Assembly: GCA_035079385.1 (NCBI GenBank)
Contig: JAVHKY010000012.1
Location: forward strand, 6,724,501-6,788,500
Direction of reading: 5' to 3'
Length of the DNA: 64,000 nucleotides
Source of the DNA: Aspidiotus rigidus
Lineage: Eukaryota > Arthropoda > Insecta > Hemiptera > Diaspididae
The translations under genes were made by a program, and so were the position numbers. Under the pieces are notes generated by a model. The model searched no databases. It was not told the origin of the DNA and saw only the letters and a program-made list of their open reading frames with translations. Of this stretch, positions 22,130 through 33,690 are shown in pieces. How positions within the stretch are numbered: the stretch's first letter is position 1; each line of letters opens with the position of its first letter.

Positions 22130-22522
22130 AATGGTCTTATGGCCGAGTCCACCATCGCGTGCCGAACATGGTTTGATAGTGCTTATGCCGAAGAGTTTAT
22201 TTTTCTGAACCTTGTACCAACGATTTCAACACCAGCTATACCAATAGCTGACGAAAAAGTATTGAATTTACCTGTTTCTGACGTAGGTATTGGACAAGGA
22301 GTTTTCAGTATTGTTGTTTAGCTTTTTCGTATTTTTATGGTTCTCTTTGGTGGACAAAAACACGTGTCTTTTCACCTTGTTAATAAGTTCGGAGCTAGTT
22401 ACCGCTATACGTCCTACTCGTTTGTGCGTCTAAAAGTTCCCTTCACGATTGAAACACAAACTGGTGCTCTCCATTGCAGAATAAACAATCCCGACGATCT
22501 GTGGAACTATCTATCAAGGTAG
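22130..22522 (+). pseudogene. Unidentified ORF with one internal stop
   Basis: One frame stays open from about 22130 to 22522 apart from a TAG at 22319-22321, giving about 130 residues. The parts IPIADEKVLNLPVSDVGIG and KFGASYRYTSYSFVRLKVPF look like strand-rich folded protein. It lies between the MULE and the partitivirus-like polymerase, on the opposite strand from the polymerase. A capsid-like origin is conceivable because of the neighbour, but I see no diagnostic motif. Confidence 0.3.
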
Positions 22523-22610
22523 AAAATTTTTCGTCGTGGCCGGAAGAGGCGTATGCATTTAAAGCCTTCCCTTTCGCAATTGGTAGGTGTGGGTACGGGT
22601 TTCTACAGCC

Positions 22611-23402
22611 TTAATGAGGACTTGTAGAGGAGATTCTAGTGAGGGATATTACTTGCCCAAGTCCATCAGAGTATTGGAAATCTAAATTTTGGACAGTTTT
22701 TGCGAGACTTGACCTCGAACAAGATCCTGAGTCAGAGTTCTCGGTAGCAATGCTGGTCCCAATTTTCCGCGTTTTCATAGTCATAACGTCCTGCTGCTGA
22801 TGTAGTTCTGTCAATCCGGCGTATATTGTATTGGCACAAGTTTGGTTGGATCTCCAAATATCTCACAAAAAGTATGTATACTGTCCGGTAGGAGGCCGCA
22901 TATATGCGGAGGAAATCACTGACACATTCCGTCCCATTTTGCTATATTCGAGGCGGTCTAGATCTGGGTATCCAAATTCAATGGGTACACCGAAGATCGA
23001 ATCGTTACCAAGGACGTAGGTGTTGAAAGTCGTGCCATATTCTTTCAGTTGTATAAACATCATCGAAATATGATTGCAGATTGACCCAATAAGTTGGGTG
23101 AAATATGACCCCGAGGGGAGGCCTATCCTTCTCAGCCACATTCTGCCATCTGGCACTACTATTGGGCGGTCAAGAAAATATGTCCTACAATACTCATACT
23201 GGAACGCATAATTGAGCATATCATCGTCAGAATCGAGGTTCTCGCGAAGAATGTCAAAGGCGGCATTCATTAACCAAGGCTGGAGGGAGGAATCAAATTT
23301 AAAGTAGTCAATTCCAAGGCCAGTATTGGGATATTCGCGACGGCCGAGAGTTTCGTGTAGTATGTGAGGGAGTCCACGATATATGTTGATCCCTGTGATC
23401 AT
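22611..23402 (-). pseudogene. Endogenous partitivirus-like RNA-dependent RNA polymerase fragment
   Basis: An uninterrupted 179-residue frame (23402-22863) matches the palm of partitivirus-type polymerases: motif A DYFKFDSSLQPWL (about residues 48-60), an FDIL helix, then PDGRMWLRRIGLPSGSYFTQ (motif B, about residues 124-143) with its following Asn, and motif C as LGNDSIFG (about residue 168). The usual GDD is changed to GND. The fingers N-terminal to motif A are missing. After one in-frame TGA the same frame stays open to 22611 for about 84 more codons, whose viral origin I cannot confirm. RNA viruses of this group are not DNA-integrating, so this is an endogenous viral element. Lack of frameshifts through the palm suggests a fairly recent or retained insertion. 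Confidence 0.85.
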
Positions 23403-24979
23403 TTGAAGTTTGAATTACTCTCTTGTTTGAAAAAAACTTGAAAACCATTCATCCATACTTTGCTTCTATCAAATGGCTTTCACGTATAGACTATATTTGA
23501 AACGGGAGTCGATTTATCTATTGCTCATGTGTCCCTAGATGGAAAAGAAAAAAACTCGATCGAGCAGACTTCTGTAACATAAATTGGTCGACTTGTGTTC
23601 GAAGACTGAAAACTCTCTCGCTTAATTACCACTATTATTTCAGTTATTCAGTCGAAAGAAAATACGAAAAAGCAGAAAAGCACCACTCGCTCCTCTCATT
23701 CTACGAATCCTCTAATTAATGGTATTTTATTTCGACTTGAGGAAATCCCTGTATGGTACAGAGCTTTGTATAATTTATATGACTGTTGAGATAAGTTTCT
23801 CGAATTTCAAAAGGAAAAAACATTGCGACATAAAACAATCGAGCTAAAAAAAAAAAGAAGTAAAACAAAATAAATAAAATAGAATATAAGTTCTACGTAG
23901 GCGTATCTTAATATTTAATTAGCGGAAAATTCAATTCCTCCCGACAACCGTGGACTGGCTGTGCTTTCTTCGAATGTTGCTGTTGTCAGTAGTACTGTTA
24001 TTATTATTTTATCAGCGAGGATCCCTTTAGAAGTCAGTCTCAGGGAGACAACACGCAACAGAAAAATACGAGTAATTATTTCCTTTTTTCTCTCTCTCCT
24101 AACGACACAAAATATAGGAGCAATTACATTGGAAAAAATGAAATTAGAGAACTAGGCAGAAAAATTCCGCTGAGAACGCGAATCTATTTCCTTGCAAACT
24201 TTGAAATTGAAAACTATATCATATCACCAATGATTGAACTACGAACTAATATTTGTCGAAGAATGATAAATTGGATACAAGAGACGCTGAGAACGCCTTC
24301 CATTCAATCTTGCGTATAAAAGGAGAGAAAATATACGCCTTCTCAAACCAATATTACGGATGGAAAAAACGTTGAGTATTACGTTATAAATTTCGCGTTA
24401 TCTCGAGAGAGGGAGAGGTAGGCTATGTCTGTCATAATACCCGTCTCAGATTAATTATTAACTCACACTCCTACCGGCTCTCAATGAATAACGTCAGGAA
24501 ACTTTGTATTGTATTGTAGCCGGTAACGTTTCCATTGTTACAAAGTAATTTTCTTAATTTTTTTTTTTTTTTTATCATTCGATCAAACTAATATCTGATG
24601 CTCTCGTATCCTTGAAATGATTACTTGACCACGTGTTGAATTCTGCTACACGGAAAGAAAAAGAAAGAGAGAAAAATAGGGGGAAAGAAGTACGATAAAT
24701 TGAGCTCGAAATACTATTCGACTGAATGTCGAGGTTGCTCTAATTTTTGCACGCACGTACTTGCACGAAAGTGATTGACATTTCCAGAATATCGATACAC
24801 TTTTCGTCTGTTGCTATCACTATTAGACCTGTTCTAAGCGTATATGTGCCATACAATGAAATGAAGAATATCGAAAACTCTCGTCAGTTTGAACTTTTTG
24901 AGCGAGTTATGGCGGCCAAGTGCCACGAAGGCGTTGATCTTTCACTCAACAAATTTGAATGTAGGAGGTATTTACGTTC
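23403..24979. other. Intergenic, no gene seen
   Basis: AT-rich sequence with A and T tracts (about 23851-23861 and 24558-24573). No continuation of the viral polymerase upstream of 23402 is evident in any frame. Confidence 0.45.
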
Positions 24980-26421
24980 ATTCATCCGCTCACAGCTTGA
25001 CTACGGGGCCGCAATTTATGGACTTGCAAAGAAACCAGCTCTCTCAACTTTAGACCCAACCCAAAACTCATCTCTCCGCCTTGCGCTAGGTGCTTTTCGA
25101 ACAAGCCCTAGCCTCAGCCTTTGCGCTGAAGCTAGCGAACCTCCTCTCGAATACCACAGACAGATACTTACGACTTTCTGACCAATATACCCTTGAACCC
25201 AAACACGCCGACTTTCGACCATTTTTTCCTCCCCAACAACATGGAAAATTTCTCTTTGGACACAACAAAACACATAAAACTCAACCTGGAACGAAGTAAC
25301 GAACAAAAATTCACCTTCTACCCTCTACTTCCTATCTTCAACTCCATCCCTCCATGGGCACTACACACAGCTAATTTCCAAGACGAATTCACCAAATTCT
25401 CACCTTCCACTCCCAACACACAGCTCAAAAAAGAAATTAAAAATTTCTTAAAAAACCACCACTCACACATCCTTTGTTTTACAGACAGTTCAAAACGTCA
25501 CAATAAAATTGGGATAGCCTTCTCAATCAATAATTCTCTCTTCAGCTTTCGAATACGAAACTCAGCCTCAGTATACACTGCAGAACTTTTCGCGATCCTC
25601 AAATGCCAAGAAAAAATATCCACTTCCACTCAAAACATCCACTTCCACTCAAAACAAACAATATCTCATAATTACAGACTCGTTATCATCATTTTCAGCC
25701 ATCCAAAATATCTTCTCGCAAAACCCCATCATTCAAAGAATCCACACCATCATCAACATCATAACACAAGCTACATCATCCGTAACCCTGATGTGGATTT
25801 CTTCACACATCGAACTAAAACAGAGCGATATATTAGACAAAGCAGCCAAAGACTCGACCAATTTCAACATCGAGACCCTGTCATGGAAAATTCCAGCGTC
25901 TGATATCGAAAACCACCATTGCCCCAAAATACTTGAAAAATGGTGTTACCTATGGTCTAACCAACTTGAAAACAAACTCCTCCCTATCAAGGCTAACCCT
26001 CTCAAACCCACAACTTGCAGACCATCTAGAAAAGAAACATCCGTTCTAACCCGCCTCAGAATAGCACACACCTGACTCACCCATTCACACCTTCTTTCAC
26101 GTTCAGAACCACCCAACTGTCCAAAATATCTCTTCAATACAATAGACATAAACCATATTTTTACATGCCCTGAACTTACAACTTTACGAAACTCACTAAA
26201 CATACCCCACTCTAGAATACAAGCACTCAAAAATGGCACCTCGTACACAGAACTCGTACAATACCTAACCTCAGCCGAACTTTTCTCTCTACTTTAGAAC
26301 CTTTAACTATCTATAAAATTATAGTAAAATTAGCCTGTAAGATGACTGTACCTTTAATGTAATACTGTATATCAAGCTAATAGCCCAAAGCGTAGCTTGA
26401 AAGCTTGTAAAAAAAAAAAAA
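24980..26421 (+). mobile_element. Non-LTR retrotransposon, copy 3 (plus strand, 5'-truncated)
   Basis: Starts within the RT thumb (SFIRSQLDYGAAIYG) and continues through LALGAFRTSPSLSLCAEA, the region before RNase H, the RNase H domain and the C-terminal part to a poly(A) tail at 26408-26421. The sequence just before the tail (CTAATAGCCCAAAGCG) resembles the end of copy 2. It is more diverged from copies 1 and 2 than they are from each other. Confidence 0.8.
24995..26300 (+). pseudogene. RT thumb, RNase H and C-terminus of copy 3
   Basis: Pieces in three frames: the thumb (to 25181); 25193-25903 with the RNase H start CFTDSSKRHNKIGIAFS and the Glu helix SVYTAELFAILKCQ; then 25791-26075 with WISSHIELKQSDILDKAAK (the His of the usual PGH motif is kept but the PG is changed to SS). 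Beyond a stop at 26073-26075, LTHSHLLSR, HIFTCPEL and a final stop near 26298 complete it. A short internal duplication of the sequence around CACTTCCACTCAAAAC (25622-25665) adds to the damage. Confidence 0.75.
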
Positions 26422-28885
26422 ATTATCTAGTATAATCTTCAAAGTGATCTAAAACCTATCAATTGAATGAATTTCAGAATATGTTTTGCTTCTCTCTATC
26501 ACCGCTTCACCAATGACTTCTTCCATCCCTTGTATATTCTTCAAGTTGTACTCATTTCAAAATTCGAAGGAATAAAAAAGAGCAGCACATCTAAGATCAT
26601 GAAAATTTGTAGCTTCATATCTGGCTCAAAGGTAGAGAATGTTTCAATTCCCAGCATTTTCCCTCACATATTACATGTAAGAAGACATGTAGCTCCAAAT
26701 CTTTTCTGAGTCTTCTCTTCAAGTTTATCTAGCTTGAAGCCTCTAGTAGCCTTGCTACTCGCCAGATCGAATATGTTTTAGTGTCGAAAGCCTGTTTCAT
26801 TACGTCCCGAATTGCAGTGCTGGCCTGGCCGAGGATCCCTGGCCAGAAAAGGCCGCAAAGGTTTCATGGGGCCCATGAGAAAATTCTTGAAAGTTTGACC
26901 ATGACAGTTTGAGGGTCCCCGACGAGCTAGACTTGGCCTGAAAAATGTGAGCCACACGACACTACGACACTGCTCTCTTTGATCCGTGTAGTGTCTTTTT
27001 TTTTTTTTTTTCATTTCAACGTAATTTCACTTTCATTGGACCAATAACTTACGAATTTACTTTCTAAATCGTTTTTGATATGACTTGACTACGATTCCTG
27101 CTTCATTATGGTGAGGTAGAGGGGAATTTTCTGTTAATTTCTCTAGCGGTTACAAATTGTGTTCATTTTTTTCGAGCGCACGGTTATTGATTGAGTGACA
27201 ATGCCCGAATAAGGAGGTTTACTTCTGGTGCGTGAACACTGTAAAACATACTAGAAAAGGAATTTTACCTTTCATTCTCAAGATACTTCTACACCAATGG
27301 GTCATGACGCATTACGTCAAGGAAAAAAAAAGAGAATTTATATTATTGTGATGAAAAATTTAGGTTGAAACGTAAACCTTGAGAAAGAGTATAGTGTGAC
27401 GCGTTGTCTTTGCACGAGCTCACGTGAAGTACGAAATTAATTCGCCTTTTCGCAAGATTTTCTGATCGCGTTAGATTAACGTTTTATATATAGTCTATCT
27501 GTATCAGCAAACGCTCTTCTACTTTCAATGTAGGCTGATCCTACGGATTTTTCAAAAATACAGCTGATGTTTCTTCCTTCTTGACACGAATACCGGCTTT
27601 AGAGCTTACATCCCGATAAATTTTAGTAAATTTATTTGCGATGGTAAGATGTTCGTTAATCGGATCGCGAGCGAGCGATAGACTCTGCACGTCTCTCCCG
27701 CTAGAAGAACGACGAACAGTAAAGTGGCGGATTCGCCTGTCTTCGTAGATTTTTTATTTATAGAGTGGGCTTTGCCTTTTTTCATTCGATTTCCATTCGT
27801 TTTGCTTTTCTTTTTTTTTGGGGGGAACGTGGTCTAGGCGAGAGACTATAATATATCACCCGAGAAAATGCTGATAATCCTAATTATTTCCAATTCATTT
27901 TGGCACGCTAGAAAGTTACTTTGGAATTATCAAAATTTCAGTACGTGCGTGGGTATGAGTGAGCAGTGAAATTCATCTGGTAAAATTCTTATATTACAAA
28001 ATGCTCGTACGTGCCCTCGTGACCTATTAGATTATTTTGCATGTCTTATTTTAAACGTTGTTTATGAGGGAAAAGAAGAATTTGAATACCCCCATGTGAG
28101 GAGGAATTACAATAATTGAGACATCGTTGGTACGCGTTATCACTTTTGTCTGGGATACATCTTCAGGATGACCTGTTCTTATTATGGACTAGGAAAATAT
28201 TGAGTTGCGTAACCGGTAGGAGGCGCAAGAGCAGTGGGGGAACAGTAAGGTGACTGATGTCTTCGATGATGATACGAGCAATACTGCTGAAGTCTTCTAC
28301 GTGTTCTGAGGTTAAGGGAGAGCTCGATAAGAAAGTTGATTCATAAGTCCGTAAAATGTCTCATTCAGTGGACTTCATTTGTTAGAACTCAATAACATTG
28401 ACCAACTATTTGACGATGAAAAAAGAGCAATAAATCACACTGAGTCTTGATTTTTTCTGGTCTCTCTTTTCATGATCCTTCCGCCTCTCGCAATTTGGCT
28501 TTTGATCCATTTTTTCGCTTCTTCGCTAGTTTCCGTGCCCTATTACATGATGATACAGAATAAGGCTATTTTTAGATCTGATAATCCTCGTCTATTTCCG
28601 TATTTCTAATATAGCGCTCACTTCTTCATAATTTATGTAGTTGTAATATTCTATGCCGTAGGCTCCGTATTTCCAACCCGTTCAACGAACGTCCTCGAAG
28701 TTCCTGTTCCTGGCCTTAGTTCTTCTTGGTAGGTATCGATTGTTGGGCTAAGCTGAACTAACATTTTATACTGTTTGTTAATGGTCTCGTTGAAGGAATG
28801 CTTAGCCTCGTCATGTTGGACGAGCATTTGTAAATTTTCTTATTCATATCTCTAACGATAGACTTCAGCTCATCTCTCTCGGCTA
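26422..28885. other. Intergenic, no gene seen
   Basis: AT-rich with one locally GC-richer patch at about 26800-26980 beginning near CAGTGCTGGCC, which could be a decayed DNA-transposon end but has no visible partner. T-run at 26998-27013. No coding frame is supported. Confidence 0.4.
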
Positions 28886-28889
28886 TGAT

Positions 28890-29720
28890 CTGATTCTCTA
28901 TTCATTCTTTCTATGAACCACATAGCGTTCTTCGTTTATTTCTCGTCCAAGGCTGTCCATATCGAATGGGTGTCAGATTTAACACCGATGCATTTATGGC
29001 TGCTTTTGAACGATTTATTTCAAGGAGAGTACTCCCAAGGAAGATGTGGTCAGACAATGGGACCAATTCGGTAGCTGCGAAAACTTTAATGTCTTCACCC
29101 AAAGTGAAAGTTTCTTTGTCCCTACACGGTGTTCAATAGGAGTGCATTCCTGGACGTTCTCCCCACCAGGGAGGCTTTTGGGAAGCCTCTGTGAAAAGCG
29201 GGAAACGCTGCCTGAAAAAAGCAATTGGCAAACAAGTCTTGAATTTGGAATAATTGGTGACCGTCATTATAGAAGTGAAAGCCATAATGAACTCTCGACC
29301 ACTATGTAAGCATCTAAAAGGAAAAGATAGAGCGTTAACCCTTGCTCATCCTCTCATAGGGAGCTCGTTCTATGATGTTCCACAATCCGAGGAAGCGAAA
29401 ATGTCCACCGTCAAACTTTATTTTGATGCTTCGCACCATGATTAATAGTTTCTGGAAAGAGTGGAAAAATAACTATCTCCGACAACTCCAAGTTCGAAAT
29501 GAATGGCGGGAGCCTACCGATGGGGTGAAAGTGAGTCTAGTTGTGCTCCTAGTCGACGAACAAACCCCTCCATTAGAGTGGCCGATGGGTCAAGTCATCC
29601 AAGTTTCTCATGGAAAAGATGGACGGGTACGCGTGGCTGACGTGAGAACGGCAAAAGGGCTGTATCGCCGAGCCGTTCAAAAAATGGTAAGGGTTACTAA
29701 TCGTAGATGTCGATTAAAGT
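28890..29720 (+). pseudogene. BEL/Pao retrotransposon integrase and C-terminal domain, decayed
   Basis: The integrase core is readable across frames: AFFVYFSSKAVHIEWVSDL (first Asp region, about 28920-28975), then TDAFMAAFERFISRR and MWSDNGTNSVAA (second Asp), then WEASVKSGKRCLKKAIGKQ and ELVTVIIEVKAIMNSRPLC (Glu region). The second part, 29430-29710, holds SFWKEWKNNYLRQLQ, VDEQTPPLEWPMGQVIQV and RVADVRTAKGLYRRAVQK, the Pao-specific C-terminal domain that follows the integrase. At least two frameshifts and a stop (in the 29130 region) break it. Reverse transcriptase, gag and LTRs were not found. Confidence 0.85.
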
Positions 29721-30200
29721 TTTTGTGTCAATCTGTAGCTATTCAAAAATTGTCCATTCCATTTTTTAGCTTCGATGATTTGATTTTTTTCATGTTTTAT
29801 CTTTTAGTTGTTTATTTTTTGGAATGTGATTTGTAAATTTTTGATTTGGGAATTTTATTCGTTGAAGAACGTTCCTTATTAGTTTCTTTTTTTCTTAGAT
29901 AGGTTTCTCTTTCACAAGGTCCTGTCTGCCCAGAGGACCAGAATGTTTGCGAAAACAAACAAGAATTCATTCAACTTTTTAAAAGGAACGTTTTTTTTTT
30001 TTTTTTTTTTTTTTTTTTCTTTCATTATTTCAATATAATTTTTCTTATCTCTCTGATTATTTGAGTGGACTGTGTCTAGGTATTCAGGTATTTAGTTTAG
30101 TAGATCGCCGACAGGCGGTGGTAACATAAACAAACGTTAACATCATGGGGAGGGGGGAATGAAAATAAAATTTTGAATTTAGCTAAATTTTGGGATTGCA
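29721..30200. other. Spacer with a 28-bp T tract
   Basis: AT-rich non-coding spacer between the BEL/Pao and copia remnants. A pure T run occupies 29991-30018. I could not identify an LTR. Confidence 0.5.
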
Positions 30201-30206
30201 GCGGAC

Positions 30207-31030
30207 TTGTGTCTGAAAATAGTATACGAAATTGTTAGTGTTGACGACTCTAGTACTACAAATGAAAATTTAGGAGGGAGTCTTGCAAATGAAAATTTGG
30301 GGGGAACAAGTGAGATGAAAATTGGCGATCTGGAAGCAATTAATGAAAATCGTACGCGAGCACTACAGGTTAGCGAAGGTATTCTGTGGCACCTGCGATT
30401 AAATCATGCTTCTCAGTCTTATTTAGAATTAGGTAAGAATAGGATTCCTGATTTGAAGGGTGTGAAAATTACTGACAAAATCAAAAACTGTCTAAGTTAC
30501 GGCTATCCATAATAAACACGAAAAAGACGAATACTCCGAACCTTCAGAGTATTCGTCTTTTTCGCGTTTATAAAAAACTGTCTTGAATGTAAATTAGCAA
30601 AAGCGAAGCGAAACCTTTTAATCACGAAAGAACAAGAGCAATGCGACCGTTCCAAATAGTGGAATCTCATATGATGGGGCCAATCACGCCCGCAGCAATT
30701 AAATCCAAGGCTAAGTATGCAGTGACATTTACAGATAATTATTCGAGATTTGCGATGGGATACAAATTATACGATAAATCTCAAATACATCGAGTATTTG
30801 AAAAATATCTTATGGACATGCAAGACTTCATGAATGATGAGGATATCAAAATAGAGTCAATTGTGAATGTGCGACATGGTGAACAGTATAAGTGTAAGAT
30901 AGGGAAGCTTCTTTGGATAATGGAACAGAACATAAAACTATACAGATGCGAGACCTGATGCCAAAAGAAGGAATAAAGTACGATCTTTATGTGTATTATA
31001 TCTGACAGCTCCAGAACTGCAGTTAGCAGC
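30207..31030 (+). pseudogene. Ty1/copia pre-integrase zinc motif and integrase fragment
   Basis: GAG-pre-integrase region: ILWHLRLNHASQSYLELG (His pair of the HHCC zinc motif, about 30380-30430), PDLKGVKITDKIKNCL (30448-30494), continuing after an insertion as ECKLAKAKRN (30584-30615). Integrase core: MRPFQIVESHMMGPITPAA and YAVTFTDNYSRFAMGY (30641-30770), which matches the copia first catalytic Asp region (the usual HTD appears as ESH). The rest decays after about 30960. A frameshift near 30640 separates the two parts, and a 79-bp insertion splits the CLEC half of the zinc motif. RT, RNase H and LTRs are absent. Confidence 0.85.
30494..30572 (-). mobile_element. 79-bp tail-only Penelope-related insertion with 11-bp TSD
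   Basis: Flanked by AAAAACTGTCT on both sides (30483-30493 and 30573-30583). Removing the insert and one duplicate restores the copia zinc motif reading. The insert contains TTACGGCTATCCATAAT and an inverted repeat of about 25 bp per arm (one mismatch) around a loop of about 9 bp. Both parts match the two outer ends of the 3-kb Penelope-like element at 48684-51740. It is therefore a minimal copy made only of the element tail plus an inverted piece of the same tail. Insert plus duplication is 90 bp, so the frame is kept, but the insert brings a stop. Confidence 0.85.
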
Positions 31031-31089
31031 CGTTGAGTGCGCTCTCGGTCAGTTATCATAAACCCTCGATGTGGTCTTTATCCATCAAT

Positions 31090-31565
31090 GTACGAGTATT
31101 AATCTTATGCATGCGCCGACAAAGCTTCAATGAATTCTTCAAACGTCTGATCAATAACTTGTATTGGGCTCGGAAGACCACGATTCATCTTCCGCGAGAA
31201 AGTTGAAAATTTTTTGACTTTCCAAGAATTCGTCAAAGCGAACCTAAGAAGAGGGTATCTCTTCGTTTAATATCGCACCAACTCTCTGCGAATGTGCTTT
31301 GTGGTTCCCCGGCACCACGAATTTCTCGACCGCCTTTTTGGTACGATTGTCATCAATTTCCTGTCAATTGATGTTCATCTGGTCTAAGTAATACGTGAAG
31401 TAGTGGCGGGCCTTTAAATCGCTTGCGAAATCCTGTAGGATAAAATATGTGAACAGTTTTGTTTGAGAAAAATGAAATATCACTTGTGTAGAAGATCAAA
31501 TGAAACATACTTTGTGTTTACTGAGACGGTCCTCCAACTTTTCTAGTCGTCTCCAGACTTTGTTT
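31090..31565 (-). pseudogene. Spliced pseudogene fragment, two exons, unidentified
   Basis: Exon 1 (31565-31511, 55 nt) reads NKVWRRLEKLEDRLSKHK between an acceptor TTGTAG and a donor GTATGT. Exon 2 begins at 31432 after an acceptor TTATCCTACAG and reads on in the matching phase: DFASDLKARHYFTYYLDQMN, then KFVVPGNHKAHSQRVGAILN and RFDEFLESQKIFNFLAEDES, interrupted by TGA and TAG codons. More than 100 codons in one frame, with consistent splice sites and phase, make chance unlikely. The product is not recognised. The stops indicate decay unless they are sequence errors. Confidence 0.45.
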
Positions 31566-31599
31566 CTACAATCGATCAGTAAAGAAACAGTGAGTCTAT

Positions 31600-33459
31600 G
31601 TGTGTTATTATCAAGCGCAATAAGCAGTTTATAATACATTCATTTTGGGCTGTTCGACTTCTGTTCTTTCTGCTGGTAGACCACCCTTCCTGCAACAGTG
31701 AGCGCGTATGTTCGGAAGTCATTTCGTCGTTGTTTAGTGAAGTGCGTATGGTGTATTGCCTACTTACGGGTCGTTTGTGAATACGACATATCTTCTACTG
31801 GCTTCGAGCGAGACTCCCTCACTCACAGTCATCGAGGAGTAAGAGTATAAATTTCTACCGCTGCACACCACACTGGGGGCCATAGGAAGGTAACGCGACT
31901 CCGATAAAGCGCATGGTTCTGGGAGTTATGGGCTATCTTTCCGAGGACTATCCGATCTTCCGGCCAGCCAGTTCGTCTGTCCGCGAATCCGATTGCCACC
32001 GAATCGAAGGCTTCAACCGACTCTTATAAAAGCTACTCTTGTTTGTCGTAGCGAGGAACCACTTTCCATTGAACTGTGATATGGGTAACGTTGTATGGTT
32101 AGAATCATTAGTGGTCTTAATTTATCAATGCATTTCGATTCGTACCTTCAACATCCTTGTTTTTATTTTATCGAGTTACGCGTCCACAGGTGAATTTCAG
32201 TCCAGCGTCGACTACAAGGGAGGGCTTCGCCCGTAGGGTCCTTTCGGCAAGGCAATGTTTTCTTCTCTCTAGAATGTGTGTTCATTTGATTCATCTATTT
32301 TTGTGAGCCTTTTCATTCATTGAACAACTTCTGTCGAATTTTATGATTCGTCTGAACAATCATACTGTTCTTCACTGAAAAAAATATTGAAATGCAATGC
32401 TGCAGTTTCAAGTTTTTTTCTCAATCGCTTTGAAAACATGTCAGAAACGAAGCTCAAGAGCCTTTCATTAATTGTAAGTTTAATTCTATACTCCGAAAAT
32501 TATGAGTCGGAATAAGTTACACGTCTTGACATTTGTGTACGTTGTAATAAATGTCGTAGTTGGAATTCTGGAATTCTTATCGGCCGTATACCGTTAAGTA
32601 GATTACGACAAAATGCAGCTTAACATTTACGATCCTTGCGTTTAAAGATACTAGTCGGCTGCACTCATCATGAGTTTTCCATTCTAATACTGTACAATAC
32701 CTTTATAAAAAGTTTTACTCGAAAGTTTTCGACTTGAGTTCCCAAGTCTGTTTTGCGGTAGCCCTCGCTGTAGAACTTTTTTAAACGAATTATCCAACGT
32801 ATTAGGCAGGAAAACTTTACCTTTCAACTTCCTTTTTATCCATTATTATCAGTATTATATATTGTACTTTAGTTTTCCCCCACTCGGTTGACGGAAATTC
32901 TGTCTGATTAGTTGAACATACATTGGAACGATACCTAGTTCAACTTTAATGGACATAATAATAAAGGAGAAAGCGTCGAACGAATCTGGACCACTTTGAT
33001 AGCCGTATAGATTTTCAGTTTGTTGCGAAGTAATTTCGCTCAAAGGAAAAAGTTTTTGTTAGCGTCAGATCTTGTACCTCGTATGCAGCATGAAAATCAT
33101 TTAACTTTGTTTTTCAATTAGAACGTACTTGTAAGTTCGCACTCACGCGGGCCATTGATGCAACGATCCTTTCAATATTGGATTATACCTGTATTACACA
33201 GCATTAGTATACCACTATAATAAACAACTTTGTTGTATTCTTGTTCTCCGTGCACATACGTAGCTGTTGTATTCATAGTTCCCGTCTGGTTGTACGGAGT
33301 GATTATTTTTAATTTGATTAACTATCGAGGAAGACAGATTTTGTGGCCATGGTGATACTGTGAACTGAAGCATTTTGATTCTCTGAGCGGTGAAATGGTT
33401 GAGGTACTTCTTCAAAAACCATTATCAACGTCATAAAAATCACTGTCTTTGTATTGCTA
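31600..33459. other. Intergenic; GC-richer patch with TATA-like sites
   Basis: About 31740-32230 is GC-richer than its surroundings and holds GAGTATAAAT (31841) and CTTATAAAAG (32021), which could be promoter TATA boxes or part of an LTR. I cannot define LTR ends or a primer-binding site. The remainder is AT-rich with no supported gene. Confidence 0.3.
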
Positions 33460-33690
33460 TTACGACTCTATTGTGATGTATGTCGTAAACGACATTTGTA
33501 TGGAAACTGTATACTTCTTGTGAAGAGCTCGAATCAAAGTTGCTCCTGAATCCTTGTAATTGTCAGGTTTGGATAAATTCAAGTAGTCGTACGTATCCTT
33601 CATAAACTTCTGAAGACTGCCTTGAACATCTGATTTTTTGGTTTTATGAAAGTCAAGATAAATCACGGGGTACTTTCCCACACCTATATT
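33460..33690 (-). pseudogene. Possible AAA-ATPase-like (PF09820-type) fragment
   Basis: A 73-residue frame containing GKYPVIYLDFHKTKKSDVQG (start) and GATLIRALHKKY (about residues 46-57). The pattern 'PVIYLDF' followed, after a helical stretch, by 'LI.LLHKKY' resembles the part of predicted AAA-ATPase-like proteins that lies between the Walker A and the 'LIDEYD' segments. Neither Walker motif is present. Such genes are known in bacteria and some arthropods. The assignment rests on a short motif and is tentative. Confidence 0.3.

Noticed and set aside
32021..32030. CTTATAAAAG as a promoter TATA box of a host gene
   Set aside because: No coding sequence or clear initiator follows; it may belong to an unrecognised LTR, which I could not delimit.
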